NCBI RefSeq assembly: GCF_000971135.1
Contig: NZ_BBLW01000009.1
Span: 109,721-173,720, forward strand
Direction of reading: 5' to 3'
Length of the DNA: 64,000 nucleotides
Source: Demequina phytophila
GTDB taxonomy: Bacteria; Actinomycetota; Actinomycetes; Actinomycetales; Demequinaceae
Shown here in pieces: positions 24,397 to 32,538 of the stretch. Under the pieces are notes generated by a model. That model saw only the letters and a program-made list of their open reading frames with translations, was not told the DNA's origin and made no database searches. The position numbers and the translations under genes were made by a program. The stretch's first letter is position 1; each line of letters opens with the position of its first letter.

Positions 24397-24444
24397 TACC
24401 GCGGTCGCGGCACGCTCGGCGCCCGCGGCGTACCGCGTTCGCGG
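24397..24444. repeat. Tandem imperfect direct repeat, 34-bp period
   Basis: TACCGCGGTCGCGG (24397-24410) and TACCGCGTTCGCGG (24431-24444) are followed by similar CTCGGCGCC and TTCGGCGCC sequence. They lie in the gap upstream of a 70-residue hydrophobic ORF and could be operator copies. Confidence 0.5.
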
Positions 24445-24508
24445 ACACTTCGGCGCCGAGGGACCGACGTCCCCCGCGACCGCCGTCGCCGTCGCCAAGA
24501 CTGCAGGT

Positions 24509-24721
24509 ATGAGCCCCATCACCGCGACCGTCACCCGGATCGCCACCCTCGCCGCCACCCGCGGACCCGGAGCGTGGCTGCTCGCCGTCGCCCCGGCCGC
24601 GGGGCTCGCGCTCGCGTTCGGCGTCGACGCCATCGTGGGGCTCGGGATCGCCGAGGGGGTCGGCGTGGGTGTGCTCGGCATCATCGATGCCGTCGTGAAG
24701 GGGATCGCGGGCGGGCACTAG
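24509..24721 (+). CDS. Small hydrophobic protein, 70 aa, unknown function
   Basis: A 70-residue ORF with almost no charged residues after position 20. A short N-terminus (MSPITATVTRIATLAATRGP) precedes hydrophobic segments LAVAPAAGLALAFGVDAIVG and GVGVGVLGIIDAVVKGIAGG. AAGACT lies exactly 6 nt upstream of the ATG, resembling the leaderless promoters nearby. A pair of direct repeats sits further upstream. It may be a small membrane protein or a secreted peptide. No processing or immunity genes are adjacent, so a bacteriocin role is not supported. Confidence 0.5.
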   Translation: MSPITATVTRIATLAATRGPGAWLLAVAPAAGLALAFGVDAIVGLGIAEGVGVGVLGIIDAVVKGIAGGH

Positions 24722-24826
24722 GCCTGCGATCACCTTCCTCCGCGCGCACGCCGACCCGGCCTGAACGGGCGGGCCGCGGCTGCCGTGGCGGGGGCGTGCG
24801 GGCGCGGATAGATTCGAGGCAGAGCC

Positions 24827-25678
24827 ATGCCCATGTCCCTGACGCCGCGCGAGCGGGAGCAGGTCGACGCCGCGAACGCGGCGGACGGCCCCGCCGTGCT
24901 GCTCCTCCACGAGATGTGGAGCCTGGCAACCGCGTGGGAGCCCTGGCGAGAGCCGCTCGCGCGCGCGGGATTCGCGGCCGTCGCGGTCGCGTGGCCACAC
25001 GAGCCCGTCTCGGTCGAGGACGCGCGACACCACCCCGATGCGCTCGCGGGCGTCGGCCTGATCGACATGCTCGACCACGCCGCCGACGTGGCGCGCGTGC
25101 TGCGCGAGCCGCCGCTCGTGGTCGGCACCGGCGTCGGGGGGTTGACGGCGCAGCAGCTCGCCGGCCGCGGTCTCGCACGTGCGACCGTCGCGATCGTGCC
25201 CGCACCGATGCGCGGCGCGCGCCCCGCGCCGGACACCGTGCTCACCTCGGCGTCGCCCATCCTGCGCGACCGCGACAATCGGGCGCGCGCCGTCACGCTC
25301 ACGTATCCCGAGTTCCGGTACGCGTGCGCGAATACCCTCACCCCCGACGAGGCGCACGAGCTGTGGGAGACGCAGCACGTCGCGGCGCCCGGGCGCGTGG
25401 GCTTCGAGGTCGCGTCGCAGAAGCGCGAGGCGCGCGCACCTGCCGGGGTCGACACCGTCAGTCGCGACCGGGGGCCGTTGCTGGTGGTGGCGGCGGGCAA
25501 GGACCGCCTGGTGCCGCCCGAGTCCGCGGCGGAGACCTTCCGCATCCAGAGCCGCAACCCCTGTCCCACGGACTACATCGAGTTCTTCGACCGCGGGCAC
25601 ACGCTCACCGTGGACGGCGGCTGGCCCGAGGTGGCGCGCCGTGTCATCGAGTACCTGGCCCACCACGGTCCCGCGTAG
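24827..25678 (+). CDS. Alpha/beta-hydrolase-fold protein lacking the nucleophile Ser
   Basis: A 283-residue alpha/beta hydrolase. The oxyanion strand VLLLHEMWSLATAWEPWR, an acid Asp226 (AAGKDRLVPPES) and His258 (DRGHTLTVDGG) are where expected. The nucleophile elbow, normally GxSxG, reads VGTGVGG, so the serine position is Gly102. The protein either uses another residue or is a non-catalytic member. TAGATT at 24809-24814 is a possible -10 and GAGGCAG lies before the ATG. It is convergent with the kinase gene, the stops separated by one base. Confidence 0.78.
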   Translation: MPMSLTPREREQVDAANAADGPAVLLLHEMWSLATAWEPWREPLARAGFAAVAVAWPHEPVSVEDARHHPDALAGVGLIDMLDHAADVARVLREPPLVVGTGVGGLTAQQLAGRGLARATVAIVPAPMRGARPAPDTVLTSASPILRDRDNRARAVTLTYPEFRYACANTLTPDEAHELWETQHVAAPGRVGFEVASQKREARAPAGVDTVSRDRGPLLVVAAGKDRLVPPESAAETFRIQSRNPCPTDYIEFFDRGHTLTVDGGWPEVARRVIEYLAHHGPA

Positions 25679-25679
25679 G

Positions 25680-26669
25680 TCATACGTCGAGGATCGCGTA
25701 CAACCGGCCCCGATTCGCGCGGATGGACGCGCGATGGCCGTCGAGCCAGTCGCCGGTGAATCCGCGCGGCGCGATCTCCGTGAGCTGCACCGCCATCGAC
25801 CACAGGCGGTACAGCGCGACGCGAAGCTCGGCGTCGCGGTCCATCACGAGCCGCTGACCCGTGGCCGCCTCGAAGCCGCGCATCTTGTCCGCATCGAAAG
25901 GGCCCGCCGAGTGGGTCTCGCCGCCCGCGAGGCCCCACAGAGGGTCGCCGAACAGCGACCGTTCGAAGTCCACGATCCCGGTCACGTCGCCGGTCTGCGG
26001 ATCCACCAGCACGTTCCCGTGCCAGAGGTCGGCGTGCACGAGGGTGGGCTCGGCGACCTGCGCGAGCGCGGCCTCCGCCGCCTCGACGGCGGCCAGGAGC
26101 CGCCGTGGCTGGACGTCGACGCCCCAGGCCGCCGCATCGTCCACCGCGGAGTCGACCAGCCGGCGCAGGAATCCCGGCCACGTCGCGTCGCCCAGCCGGA
26201 AGCCGTCCGCAGGGAACCCGAAGAGCGGGCCGTGCAGGGTGCCGAACGCGGCGAGCGCCTCGCCGACCTGGTGGAACGTGCGCGCGTTGCTCGCGGGGCT
26301 CATGACGTCCGTCGCGGAGTCCCACGGCATGCCGGGCAGGAGCGACATCACCAGCACCTCGACGTCCACCGTCGCGCGGGTGAGGTCCTCGTGCAGCACG
26401 CGGGGGGTCGGCAGGCCCAGGGGCTCCACGAGGCGCAGGTGGTCGCGTTCGGAGCGCAGCATGTCGTGCTCGTAGCCGAGCAGGCGGCGGGTGTCGGGGA
26501 CGGAGGTCTTCACCGCCACCGTCTCGCCGCCGGTGAGCTCGACGCCCTGGACGGCGGAGAAGGTGCCTCCGGACAGCAGCCAGTGATCCGTGACCGTGCC
26601 GAGCGGCGCGAGGACCGCGTTCAGCTCCTCGCGGGTGAGGGCCCGCTGCGTGGGCAGGAGGTCCGTCAC
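25680..26669 (-). CDS. Aminoglycoside phosphotransferase/fructosamine kinase-like protein
   Basis: A 329-residue small-molecule kinase of the APH superfamily. The catalytic loop is LVHADLWHGNVLVD (HxD...N) and the metal-binding motif is IVDFERSLFGDP. The N-lobe carries GTFSAVQGVELTGGETVAVK, with the ATP-contact Lys in VAVK. Such kinases act on sugars, choline, fructosamine or antibiotics, and the substrate here is unknown. The GTG start lies two bases after the stop of the acetyltransferase gene, indicating coupling. Confidence 0.82.
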   Translation of the reverse strand: MTDLLPTQRALTREELNAVLAPLGTVTDHWLLSGGTFSAVQGVELTGGETVAVKTSVPDTRRLLGYEHDMLRSERDHLRLVEPLGLPTPRVLHEDLTRATVDVEVLVMSLLPGMPWDSATDVMSPASNARTFHQVGEALAAFGTLHGPLFGFPADGFRLGDATWPGFLRRLVDSAVDDAAAWGVDVQPRRLLAAVEAAEAALAQVAEPTLVHADLWHGNVLVDPQTGDVTGIVDFERSLFGDPLWGLAGGETHSAGPFDADKMRGFEAATGQRLVMDRDAELRVALYRLWSMAVQLTEIAPRGFTGDWLDGHRASIRANRGRLYAILDV

Positions 26670-26671
26670 GG

Positions 26672-27286
26672 CTACAGCGTCCGGATCACCTTCGCCGGAT
26701 TGCCCGCGACCACGGACATCGGCGGCACATCCTTGGTCACCACGGAGCCGGCCGCGACCACGGAGCCGCGGCCGATCGTGACGCCCGGGCAGATCACCAC
26801 GGACCCGCCGAGCCACACGTCCGCCTCGAGCGTGATGGGGAACGCGCGCTCCCAGCCCTCGCGACGGATCTCCACGTCGAATGCATGGTTGACCGTGTAG
26901 AAGCGGGCGTCCGGGCCGATCAACGCGTTGTCGCCGATGGTCACCACACCCGAGCCCAGAATCATGAGGTTCGCGTTGATGAACACGTTCGCCCCGAACC
27001 GGACGCGCTCCCGGTACTCCAGGTAGAGCGGCGGGCGGTAGTCGAGGCCCGGTCCGCACTCGCCCACGAGCTCGCTCAGGCCCGCGGTGGAGCCCACCGG
27101 GTCGTCGTAGTACCCGGCATTGAGCTCGCGCAGGCGGGCGAGCGTCGCACGCTGCATGTCCGCGAGCTCCGGCCCGGCGCGGTAACGGAACCATTCGTCG
27201 TGCGCGAGCTTCTCGTACTCGGTCCGGGTGGGGTCCTCGACGGGAACCTCGGCCATCGCGGCCTTCATCTGCTCGGGGCTGGTCAC
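26672..27286 (-). CDS. Sugar O-acetyltransferase (maltose/galactoside acetyltransferase type)
   Basis: A 204-residue left-handed beta-helix acetyltransferase. The N-terminal Mac domain (EYEKLAHDEWFRY) is followed by hexapeptide repeats, the catalytic-His segment YTVNHAFD, and the C-terminal VWLGGSVVICPGVTIGRGSV and VVAGNPAKVIRTL typical of maltose O-acetyltransferases. The GTG start at 27286 has TAGGTT 7 nt upstream, consistent with a leaderless transcript; ATGs further in are alternatives. It forms a two-gene unit with the kinase downstream, suggesting a shared sugar-like or glycoside substrate. Confidence 0.85.
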   Translation of the reverse strand: MTSPEQMKAAMAEVPVEDPTRTEYEKLAHDEWFRYRAGPELADMQRATLARLRELNAGYYDDPVGSTAGLSELVGECGPGLDYRPPLYLEYRERVRFGANVFINANLMILGSGVVTIGDNALIGPDARFYTVNHAFDVEIRREGWERAFPITLEADVWLGGSVVICPGVTIGRGSVVAAGSVVTKDVPPMSVVAGNPAKVIRTL

Positions 27287-27293
27287 GGGTACC

Positions 27294-27299
27294 AACCTA
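27294..27299 (-). promoter_or_regulatory. -10 element TAGGTT for the acetyltransferase-kinase operon
   Basis: On the minus strand TAGGTT is followed by 7 nt and GTG 27286. Confidence 0.45.
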
Positions 27300-27344
27300 C
27301 GGCCGCGCACGACCGGCGAGAGCGCCCGAGGTCCTACTCGGCGG

Positions 27345-27755
27345 CTACTCCTCCTCGACCTGCTCGAACAGCGTCAGCTGCACGCCCACGGGCGTCTCGA
27401 GGCGCGCGTTGAGGGAGCCCCACGGCGTGCGGGTGGGCGGCGCGACGTGCTCCGCGCCCGCGGCGAGGGCGGCCGCGGAGGCGACCGCCGCATCGTCCAC
27501 CTGCAGGGCCAGGCGCACCTCCCGGGCGACGGGACGGCCCACCTCGACCGCGTCGATGTGCGCGCGCTGCGGCGTGTTGACCAGTTCGAGGGTCGCGCGA
27601 CCCGCCTCGAGCACCACGACGCGGGCGTCGCCGTCCGCGGTCGGGGTCTCGAGGTCGAGCGACACGGGCATGCCGAGCGCGTCGCGGAACAGCGCGAGCG
27701 CCTCCTCGAGGTCGGGGGCGTGGAGGACCAGGCGCAGCTGCAGGGGAGCGGTCAT
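27345..27755 (-). CDS. VOC-family (glyoxalase/bleomycin-resistance-like) protein
   Basis: A 136-residue protein with two betaalphabeta halves: LRLVLHAPDLEEALALFRDA, then VRLALQVDDAAVASAAALAA and the closing GVQLTLFEQ. This matches small VOC proteins. Metal ligands are not obvious enough to name a reaction. ATG 27755 is preceded by 6 nt and CACGGT, close to the leaderless pattern; a GTG one codon upstream is possible. Confidence 0.82.
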   Translation of the reverse strand: MTAPLQLRLVLHAPDLEEALALFRDALGMPVSLDLETPTADGDARVVVLEAGRATLELVNTPQRAHIDAVEVGRPVAREVRLALQVDDAAVASAAALAAGAEHVAPPTRTPWGSLNARLETPVGVQLTLFEQVEEE

Positions 27756-27794
27756 CACCCCACCGTGCGCGCGACCGTCCCGCGCGTCAACCGC

Positions 27795-29699
27795 TCACAG
27801 GTACATGGGCGTGAGCGCTTCGTAGTCGTCCACGCCGCCGTCGACGAGGCAGGTCTCGATGATCCGCCTGCCCAGCGGGTCCAGGTCATCCGTCAGGAAC
27901 TTCGCGAGCTCGGACTTGAAGAAGCCGGTGAGGATCGCGCAACCCGCGTCGTAGGCCGCCTCGCCCACGTGCGACTGGGTCTCGGGGCGCAGCAGCGTCC
28001 GGCGGATGGGCTGGCCGTCGAGCGTCATCTCCTTGGGTGCGTAGCCGAACAGCGCGCAGCGCGCCGGCTCGAGCTGGTCGGCGCGCATCCGGCCGCCGCC
28101 CTTGCGCGCCAGCCACTCGCGGGTCAGCCACTCCGCGGAGAATCCCACCTGGTAGGCGCCGATGTGCTGGTTCGGGGTGAGGACGTAGCGGGTGCGGTTG
28201 AACTCGAGGATCTGCCGCAGCAGCAGGTTCGCCGCCTCGACCTGGGTGCCGGTTGAGAACGGCCAGTACGAGCCCACGCCCTCCGAGACCATGCCGCCGT
28301 GCTCGAGGGTCTTCACCGCGTCCGCGGCCTCGCCGATCGACGGATTCTTGTCGCCGCGCGGTGCGATCAGGCGCCACAGCCACGCGATCGCCGGCGGCAC
28401 GAAGTGCGTCATGCCCATGATCCCGTAGGTGGGCTTGTCGGAGGTGCACGCCGGCATCCGGACGCCGAACGTGCGCACGTCGACCGGCTCGGGCTCGTGC
28501 ACGATGCCGTGGATCATGGTGCGCGGGATCACCACGCGCGGGTTCGGGCAGGGCTTCCCGGTCGAGTCGAGCGTGTGCTCCCACGGGAGCGCCGTCGCGT
28601 CGGGGACGCCGTCGATGCTGAAGAACACCAGCGGTTCGTCGGGGTGGATGACGGCGCGCTCGAAGTGCACGTCCGCGCCGTAGGACTTGAGGTTGTCCAC
28701 CCGCACGAACCAGCCGGCCTCCGCATCCGCGACGACCATCTTGCCGCTGCCGTCCTGGACGGCCGGGTGGCACAGCGTCATGTCGTCGGTGACGGGCGCG
28801 AGGTCCGAGGTCTCCGACAACGTGATGAGGTAGGGCTCGCCGGTGGCCACGTTGGTGCCCAGCAGGATGCGGCCGTCGTCCTCACGGCGCAGCTCCTGGC
28901 ACATCTCCGACTTGCCACCGCCCGAGGCGCCCTCGTGCATGATGACGGTCTCGTTGTCGTACGGCGTGGTCACCCGCACCGACGAGGCGTGCGCGGTGAT
29001 CCATCCCTCCTGCTCGCCGATGTCGAGCAGCACCGAGAACACGCCCTTCTTCGCGCTGGGTCCCGGGTACAGGTTGTACGCGAAGATCTCGTGGAGGGTC
29101 TCCGAACGGTCGTGGACCACCACCTGCTTGCCGTCGAAGTGGGTGTGGCGGAACGGGGGAGCGACGTACAGGATCGAGCGCGGCGAGAAGTCTCCGAGCT
29201 CCTCGAACGTCACCCAACCCTGGAGGTCCACCAGCGCGGTCGCGAAGAACGCCGCGTTCGCGGGCACGATCGCGATCGACGGCGAGCCGTGCCGCGGCCC
29301 GCCCGCCTTGAACGGCACCACCACCAGGTCCTGGTGCGCGAGCCACGCCATCGTGTCCGCGCGCGTCGTGTCGAACGAGTGGCCGAAGCGGTCGGCGAAG
29401 CGGGTCTTGTCCGTGGGGTGGTCGTCCGCGATCACCATGCACTGCGGGTCGCGGCGGCGCATGTAGTCCTCGGGGTAGTTGACGGCGATGCCGTTGCGAC
29501 AACGCGTCACGGTCGCCTCCGTCACCACCTCGCCGTCGACGTCGTAGTCGACCCAGAACGTCCGGCCGCCGTCGGGGCCGAGCGAGAGGGCGTACAGCTC
29601 GTCGCGCGTGGCGGGGATGGTGACCGACGGCGCGGCCTCGAGGGCGGCGCGCACGTCCGGTGCGAGCTCAAGTCGGTCCAGCTGGGTGAGGGTGTGCAT
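27795..29699 (-). CDS. DUF4914-type P-loop protein (PEPCK-like fold), 634 aa
   Basis: A large soluble protein. Its centre carries a phosphate-binding loop MHEGASGGGKSEMCQELRRE, reminiscent of the kinase loop in phosphoenolpyruvate carboxykinases and HPr kinases. The signatures of GTP-PEPCK (FPSACGKTN) or ATP-PEPCK (GLSGTGKTT) are absent, so it should not be named PEPCK. Length and segments such as TRCRNGIAVNYPEDYMRRRD fit my recollection of the DUF4914 family, whose function is unknown. GAAGGAG with 7-nt spacing supports ATG 29699. The upstream region holds an unusual A-rich stretch for this genome (29766-29790). Confidence 0.7.
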   Translation of the reverse strand: MHTLTQLDRLELAPDVRAALEAAPSVTIPATRDELYALSLGPDGGRTFWVDYDVDGEVVTEATVTRCRNGIAVNYPEDYMRRRDPQCMVIADDHPTDKTRFADRFGHSFDTTRADTMAWLAHQDLVVVPFKAGGPRHGSPSIAIVPANAAFFATALVDLQGWVTFEELGDFSPRSILYVAPPFRHTHFDGKQVVVHDRSETLHEIFAYNLYPGPSAKKGVFSVLLDIGEQEGWITAHASSVRVTTPYDNETVIMHEGASGGGKSEMCQELRREDDGRILLGTNVATGEPYLITLSETSDLAPVTDDMTLCHPAVQDGSGKMVVADAEAGWFVRVDNLKSYGADVHFERAVIHPDEPLVFFSIDGVPDATALPWEHTLDSTGKPCPNPRVVIPRTMIHGIVHEPEPVDVRTFGVRMPACTSDKPTYGIMGMTHFVPPAIAWLWRLIAPRGDKNPSIGEAADAVKTLEHGGMVSEGVGSYWPFSTGTQVEAANLLLRQILEFNRTRYVLTPNQHIGAYQVGFSAEWLTREWLARKGGGRMRADQLEPARCALFGYAPKEMTLDGQPIRRTLLRPETQSHVGEAAYDAGCAILTGFFKSELAKFLTDDLDPLGRRIIETCLVDGGVDDYEALTPMYL

Positions 29700-29915
29700 C
29701 TGGTCGGCTCCTTCGGCTTCCAGGCGGCTGCTTCCACTGTGCGCCCGTCCCGGCGAGTCTGCCCATTCAAAAGGAAAGGTAAAAGGGACGTAGGTCCGGG
29801 GGTTGCGGCGCGGCCCCGCGCGGGACGATGCGCCGGTCGCCCAGGGTGGGCGAGTCGCCCGGTGGTACGGTCGCGGTGGGACGCGCCGGACGCGGCGTGC
29901 ACCAGGGGGGATGTC

Positions 29916-30629
29916 ATGAGTCGTGGCTGGTGGACGGCCGGTGCGGCCGCGCTCGCGGTCGGCGCGTGGGTGGTCGCGCGGTCGCTGCTGGGCGGGGTGC
30001 CGGAGGCCGAGGAGCCGCCGGCCGATCCCGAGGCCTCCGCGATCGGGGTCGCCGGCCTGGAGCCGGTCGCGTACGCATGCATCGGGGGCGGGTGGTACGA
30101 GGACGCCCGCACCTACGAGCTGCTGATGGTGGAGACGGTCACGAGCGGATGGCTGGACACGTGCATGGAGGTGTTCCGCGTGCCCGACGAGGACGACTCC
30201 GCCGACTACTTCCACGCGGCCGCGACCGCCTACTGGACCACCGAGGGCGGTTGGTCCGCGTCGCCGTGGGCCGCGATCGACGCGCCGCCCCTGGGGCCGG
30301 AGACCATCGCGATCCACGTGTCGGAGCCGTCCGTCGACAATGTGTTCCTCGCGGACTCCGCGGCGCTCGAGCCGTGCGCCGACGGCGAGGAGCCCGCGTA
30401 TCCGGGTCTGGGCTGGGTGCTCTCGGGAGGGTGCGCCGTCGACGCGGACATCGAGCAGGTGATCGACGGCGACGTCGCCTCGTGGACCATGGCCGAGCCG
30501 TCCGCGCTCGACGTCACCGTGCACACCCTCGAGGTGAAGGTGGCCCAGGGCGCGACCCCGACGTTCACCCTGGTGACGTCCTCGGCCGCGGGGGAGAGCC
30601 GTGCCGAGGTGCGGACCGACGTCGGCTGA
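29916..30629 (+). CDS. Membrane-anchored extracytoplasmic protein, paralogue A
   Basis: A 237-residue protein with one N-terminal helix (WWTAGAAALAVGAWVVARSL) and a presumably extracellular domain. Conserved features shared with the next gene include an early single Cys, the block DTCMEVFRV, a late GGCAVD, and a C-terminal beta region LDVTVHTLEVKVAQG. The conserved cysteines suggest disulphides outside the membrane. AGGGGGGA upstream of ATG 29916 is the ribosome site. The family is not recognised. Confidence 0.7.
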   Translation: MSRGWWTAGAAALAVGAWVVARSLLGGVPEAEEPPADPEASAIGVAGLEPVAYACIGGGWYEDARTYELLMVETVTSGWLDTCMEVFRVPDEDDSADYFHAAATAYWTTEGGWSASPWAAIDAPPLGPETIAIHVSEPSVDNVFLADSAALEPCADGEEPAYPGLGWVLSGGCAVDADIEQVIDGDVASWTMAEPSALDVTVHTLEVKVAQGATPTFTLVTSSAAGESRAEVRTDVG

Positions 30630-30710
30630 TCGGGGTGGCTCCGCGCTCGCCTGCCGGTGACGCGCTAGCCTCGCCGCAGACGTACCGAACGATCAGAGGG
30701 CGGTGGCCGT

Positions 30711-31406
30711 GTGCGCACGATGGTGATGATCCTGGTGGGGATCGTGCTCGTGGGGATCGGCTGGTTCTGGTGGCGAGGCGACGTGGTCGACAACGCGCCC
30801 ACGGTCGACGCCGCCGTCGCCATCCCGCTGCCCGTGGTCACCGGCCCGTACGACCCGGTCGCCTCCGACTGCCGTGAGGGCGTCGCGTGGACGTCGACGC
30901 ACACGCGTCCCTGGCAGTCGCTCGCGCAGGAGTACGAGGGCACGGTCGACGCGTGCATGGAGGTGTACCGGATCACGGACGAGGAGGTCGGGGACGGTGA
31001 CTTCTACGTCGCGGTCGTCACGTCCTCGTGGACCCGCACCGACCGCGAGGACTTCTGGTACCCGTGGGACGGCGGCGCCGACGCGCCCGGCCCGGTCGCG
31101 ATCGAGGTCACGGTCGCGCCCGGGGCGATCGGCAACTCCTACGATGCGTCCCGGCCGTCGGTGGAGGACTGCGCCGCGACCATACCCGACGCCCCGGTGC
31201 TGCTCGACGGGGCCGACCCGCTGGGCACCCCCACGTTCGTGGCCGGCGCCTGCGGCGGCACCATCGAGCGCACGAGCTGGGACGCCGATGGTGCGACGTG
31301 GACCGCGACGCGCCCCGAGGAGTTCGATCTCACCGTGACGTCGTTCCAGGTGAAGGTGCCCGAGGGCACGGTGCCGCGCTTCCAGCTCTCGGTCGCCCAG
31401 GGCTGA
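30711..31406 (+). CDS. Membrane-anchored extracytoplasmic protein, paralogue B
   Basis: A 231-residue tandem paralogue of the preceding gene. It has an N-terminal helix (MVMILVGIVLVGIGWFWW), the block DACMEVYRI, GACGGT near the C-terminus and the ending FDLTVTSFQVKVPEGTVPRF, aligning with paralogue A throughout. The helix sequence is unrelated, while the outer domain is conserved, including four cysteines. The GTG start at 30711 is the longest open choice. TAGCCT at 30665-30670 is a possible -10. The function is unknown. Confidence 0.68.
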   Translation: MRTMVMILVGIVLVGIGWFWWRGDVVDNAPTVDAAVAIPLPVVTGPYDPVASDCREGVAWTSTHTRPWQSLAQEYEGTVDACMEVYRITDEEVGDGDFYVAVVTSSWTRTDREDFWYPWDGGADAPGPVAIEVTVAPGAIGNSYDASRPSVEDCAATIPDAPVLLDGADPLGTPTFVAGACGGTIERTSWDADGATWTATRPEEFDLTVTSFQVKVPEGTVPRFQLSVAQG

Positions 31407-31420
31407 GCTCGCGCGTCGCC

Positions 31421-31449
31421 TTGACCTCGGTTCGAACAGGTGTTCGAAT
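31421..31449 (+). promoter_or_regulatory. SOS promoter: LexA box between -35 (TTGACC) and -10 (TCGAAT)
   Basis: TTCGAAC-AGGT-GTTCGAA (31431-31448) is a perfect palindrome matching the Gram-positive/actinobacterial SOS box TCGAAC-N4-GTTCGA. TTGACC at 31421-31426 and TCGAAT at 31444-31449 are 17 bp apart, so LexA would occupy the promoter spacer. The -10 is 6 nt from ATG 31456. Confidence 0.85.
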
Positions 31450-31455
31450 GAGGGC

Positions 31456-32538
31456 ATGCGGTGGGAGGGACAGGCGCTGCGCGCCGAGACGGACGATGCT
31501 CTGCCCGCGCTCGCGCGGATGTCGAACCTGGTGCGGACGGTCACCACGCCCGAGTTCGCGGGGGTGACGTTCCACGAGGTCCTCGCGAAGAGCGCGCTCA
31601 ACCGCGTCGGGCCGGGGTCGGCCGTGCCGTTCACCTGGACCGTCAACCCGTATCGCGGCTGCACCCACGCTTGCGTCTACTGTTTCGCGCGGCCCTCGCA
31701 CCGGTATCTCGAGCTCGATGCCGGCGCGGACTTCGACAGGCAGATCATCGTCAAGATCAACATCGCCGACGCGCTGCGCAAGGACCTCGCGAAGGGCTCG
31801 TGGGCCCGCGAGCACGTCGCGCTCGGCACCAACACGGATCCCTACCAGCGCGCCGAGGGTCGCTACCGGCTCATGCCCGGCATCATCCGTGCGCTCGCGG
31901 ACTCCGGCACGCCCATGTCGATCCTCACCAAGGGCTCGCTGCTGCGCCGCGACCTGCCGCTCCTCGCCGCCGCGCGCGAGTCCGCGCCTGTCGACCTTGC
32001 CCTGTCGATCGCGATCGCCGACGACGACCTCCAGCAGGCCGTGGAGCCCGGCACCCCCACCACCCAGGCCCGCCTCGCCACCGTCACCGCGGCGGCCGAG
32101 GCCGGCTTCGAGGTCGCGGTCTTCATGATGCCGATCCTGCCGTTCCTCACGGATTCGGAGGAGCATCTCGACGCCGCGCTGGGCCGCATCAAGGCTGCCG
32201 GTGCCGCCTCGGTGACCTACACCGCGCTGCATCTCCGGCCCGGCGTGAAGGAGTGGTACGCGCGGTGGCTGCACGCGCATCGTCCCGACCTGATCTCGCG
32301 CTACCGGGAGCTCTACGCGGACGGCTCGTACGCCCCGAAGGAGTACCGGCGCGCGCTCGCCGCGCGCATCAAGCCTCTCATCGCCGCCCATGGACTTGCG
32401 CGCACGCCGGAGGACCCCAACACGGGCACGGTCGCCTCGCGCGCCCACGCGCGCGACGACCAGGGCGAGTGGCGCCGCACGCGCGCCCGGGGGGACGATG
32501 CGCCGGTCCCGCCGTCAGCGCCCCTCACCCTGTTCTAG
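31456..32538 (+). CDS. Rv2578c-family radical SAM protein, SOS-regulated
   Basis: A 360-residue radical SAM enzyme. The [4Fe-4S]-binding motif CxxxCxxC is at Cys69, Cys73 and Cys76 (RGCTHACVYCFARPSH). Downstream elements include LGTNTDPYQRAEGRY and ILTKGSLLRRDLPLL, which match the Rv2578c/SplB-like family. Related SplB proteins repair spore photoproduct in DNA. A perfect LexA box in the promoter supports a DNA-damage role here, though the substrate is unproven. The transcript appears leaderless. The disordered C-terminus (about 50 residues) is Arg/Asp-rich. Confidence 0.9.
   Translation: MRWEGQALRAETDDALPALARMSNLVRTVTTPEFAGVTFHEVLAKSALNRVGPGSAVPFTWTVNPYRGCTHACVYCFARPSHRYLELDAGADFDRQIIVKINIADALRKDLAKGSWAREHVALGTNTDPYQRAEGRYRLMPGIIRALADSGTPMSILTKGSLLRRDLPLLAAARESAPVDLALSIAIADDDLQQAVEPGTPTTQARLATVTAAAEAGFEVAVFMMPILPFLTDSEEHLDAALGRIKAAGAASVTYTALHLRPGVKEWYARWLHAHRPDLISRYRELYADGSYAPKEYRRALAARIKPLIAAHGLARTPEDPNTGTVASRAHARDDQGEWRRTRARGDDAPVPPSAPLTLF

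Noticed and set aside
24509..24721. Circular or leaderless bacteriocin gene
   Set aside because: Only hydrophobicity and size fit; there is no adjacent transporter, immunity or processing gene.
22144..25666. A very long minus-strand frame (21647-25666) running into the GNAT gene
   Set aside because: Only the last 150 codons look like protein; the rest is antisense to the lipoprotein, ACT-like and hydrolase genes and has low-complexity composition.
27795..29699. Annotation as GTP-dependent phosphoenolpyruvate carboxykinase
   Set aside because: Length and P-loop are suggestive, but neither PEPCK signature is present, so a DUF4914-type label is more honest.
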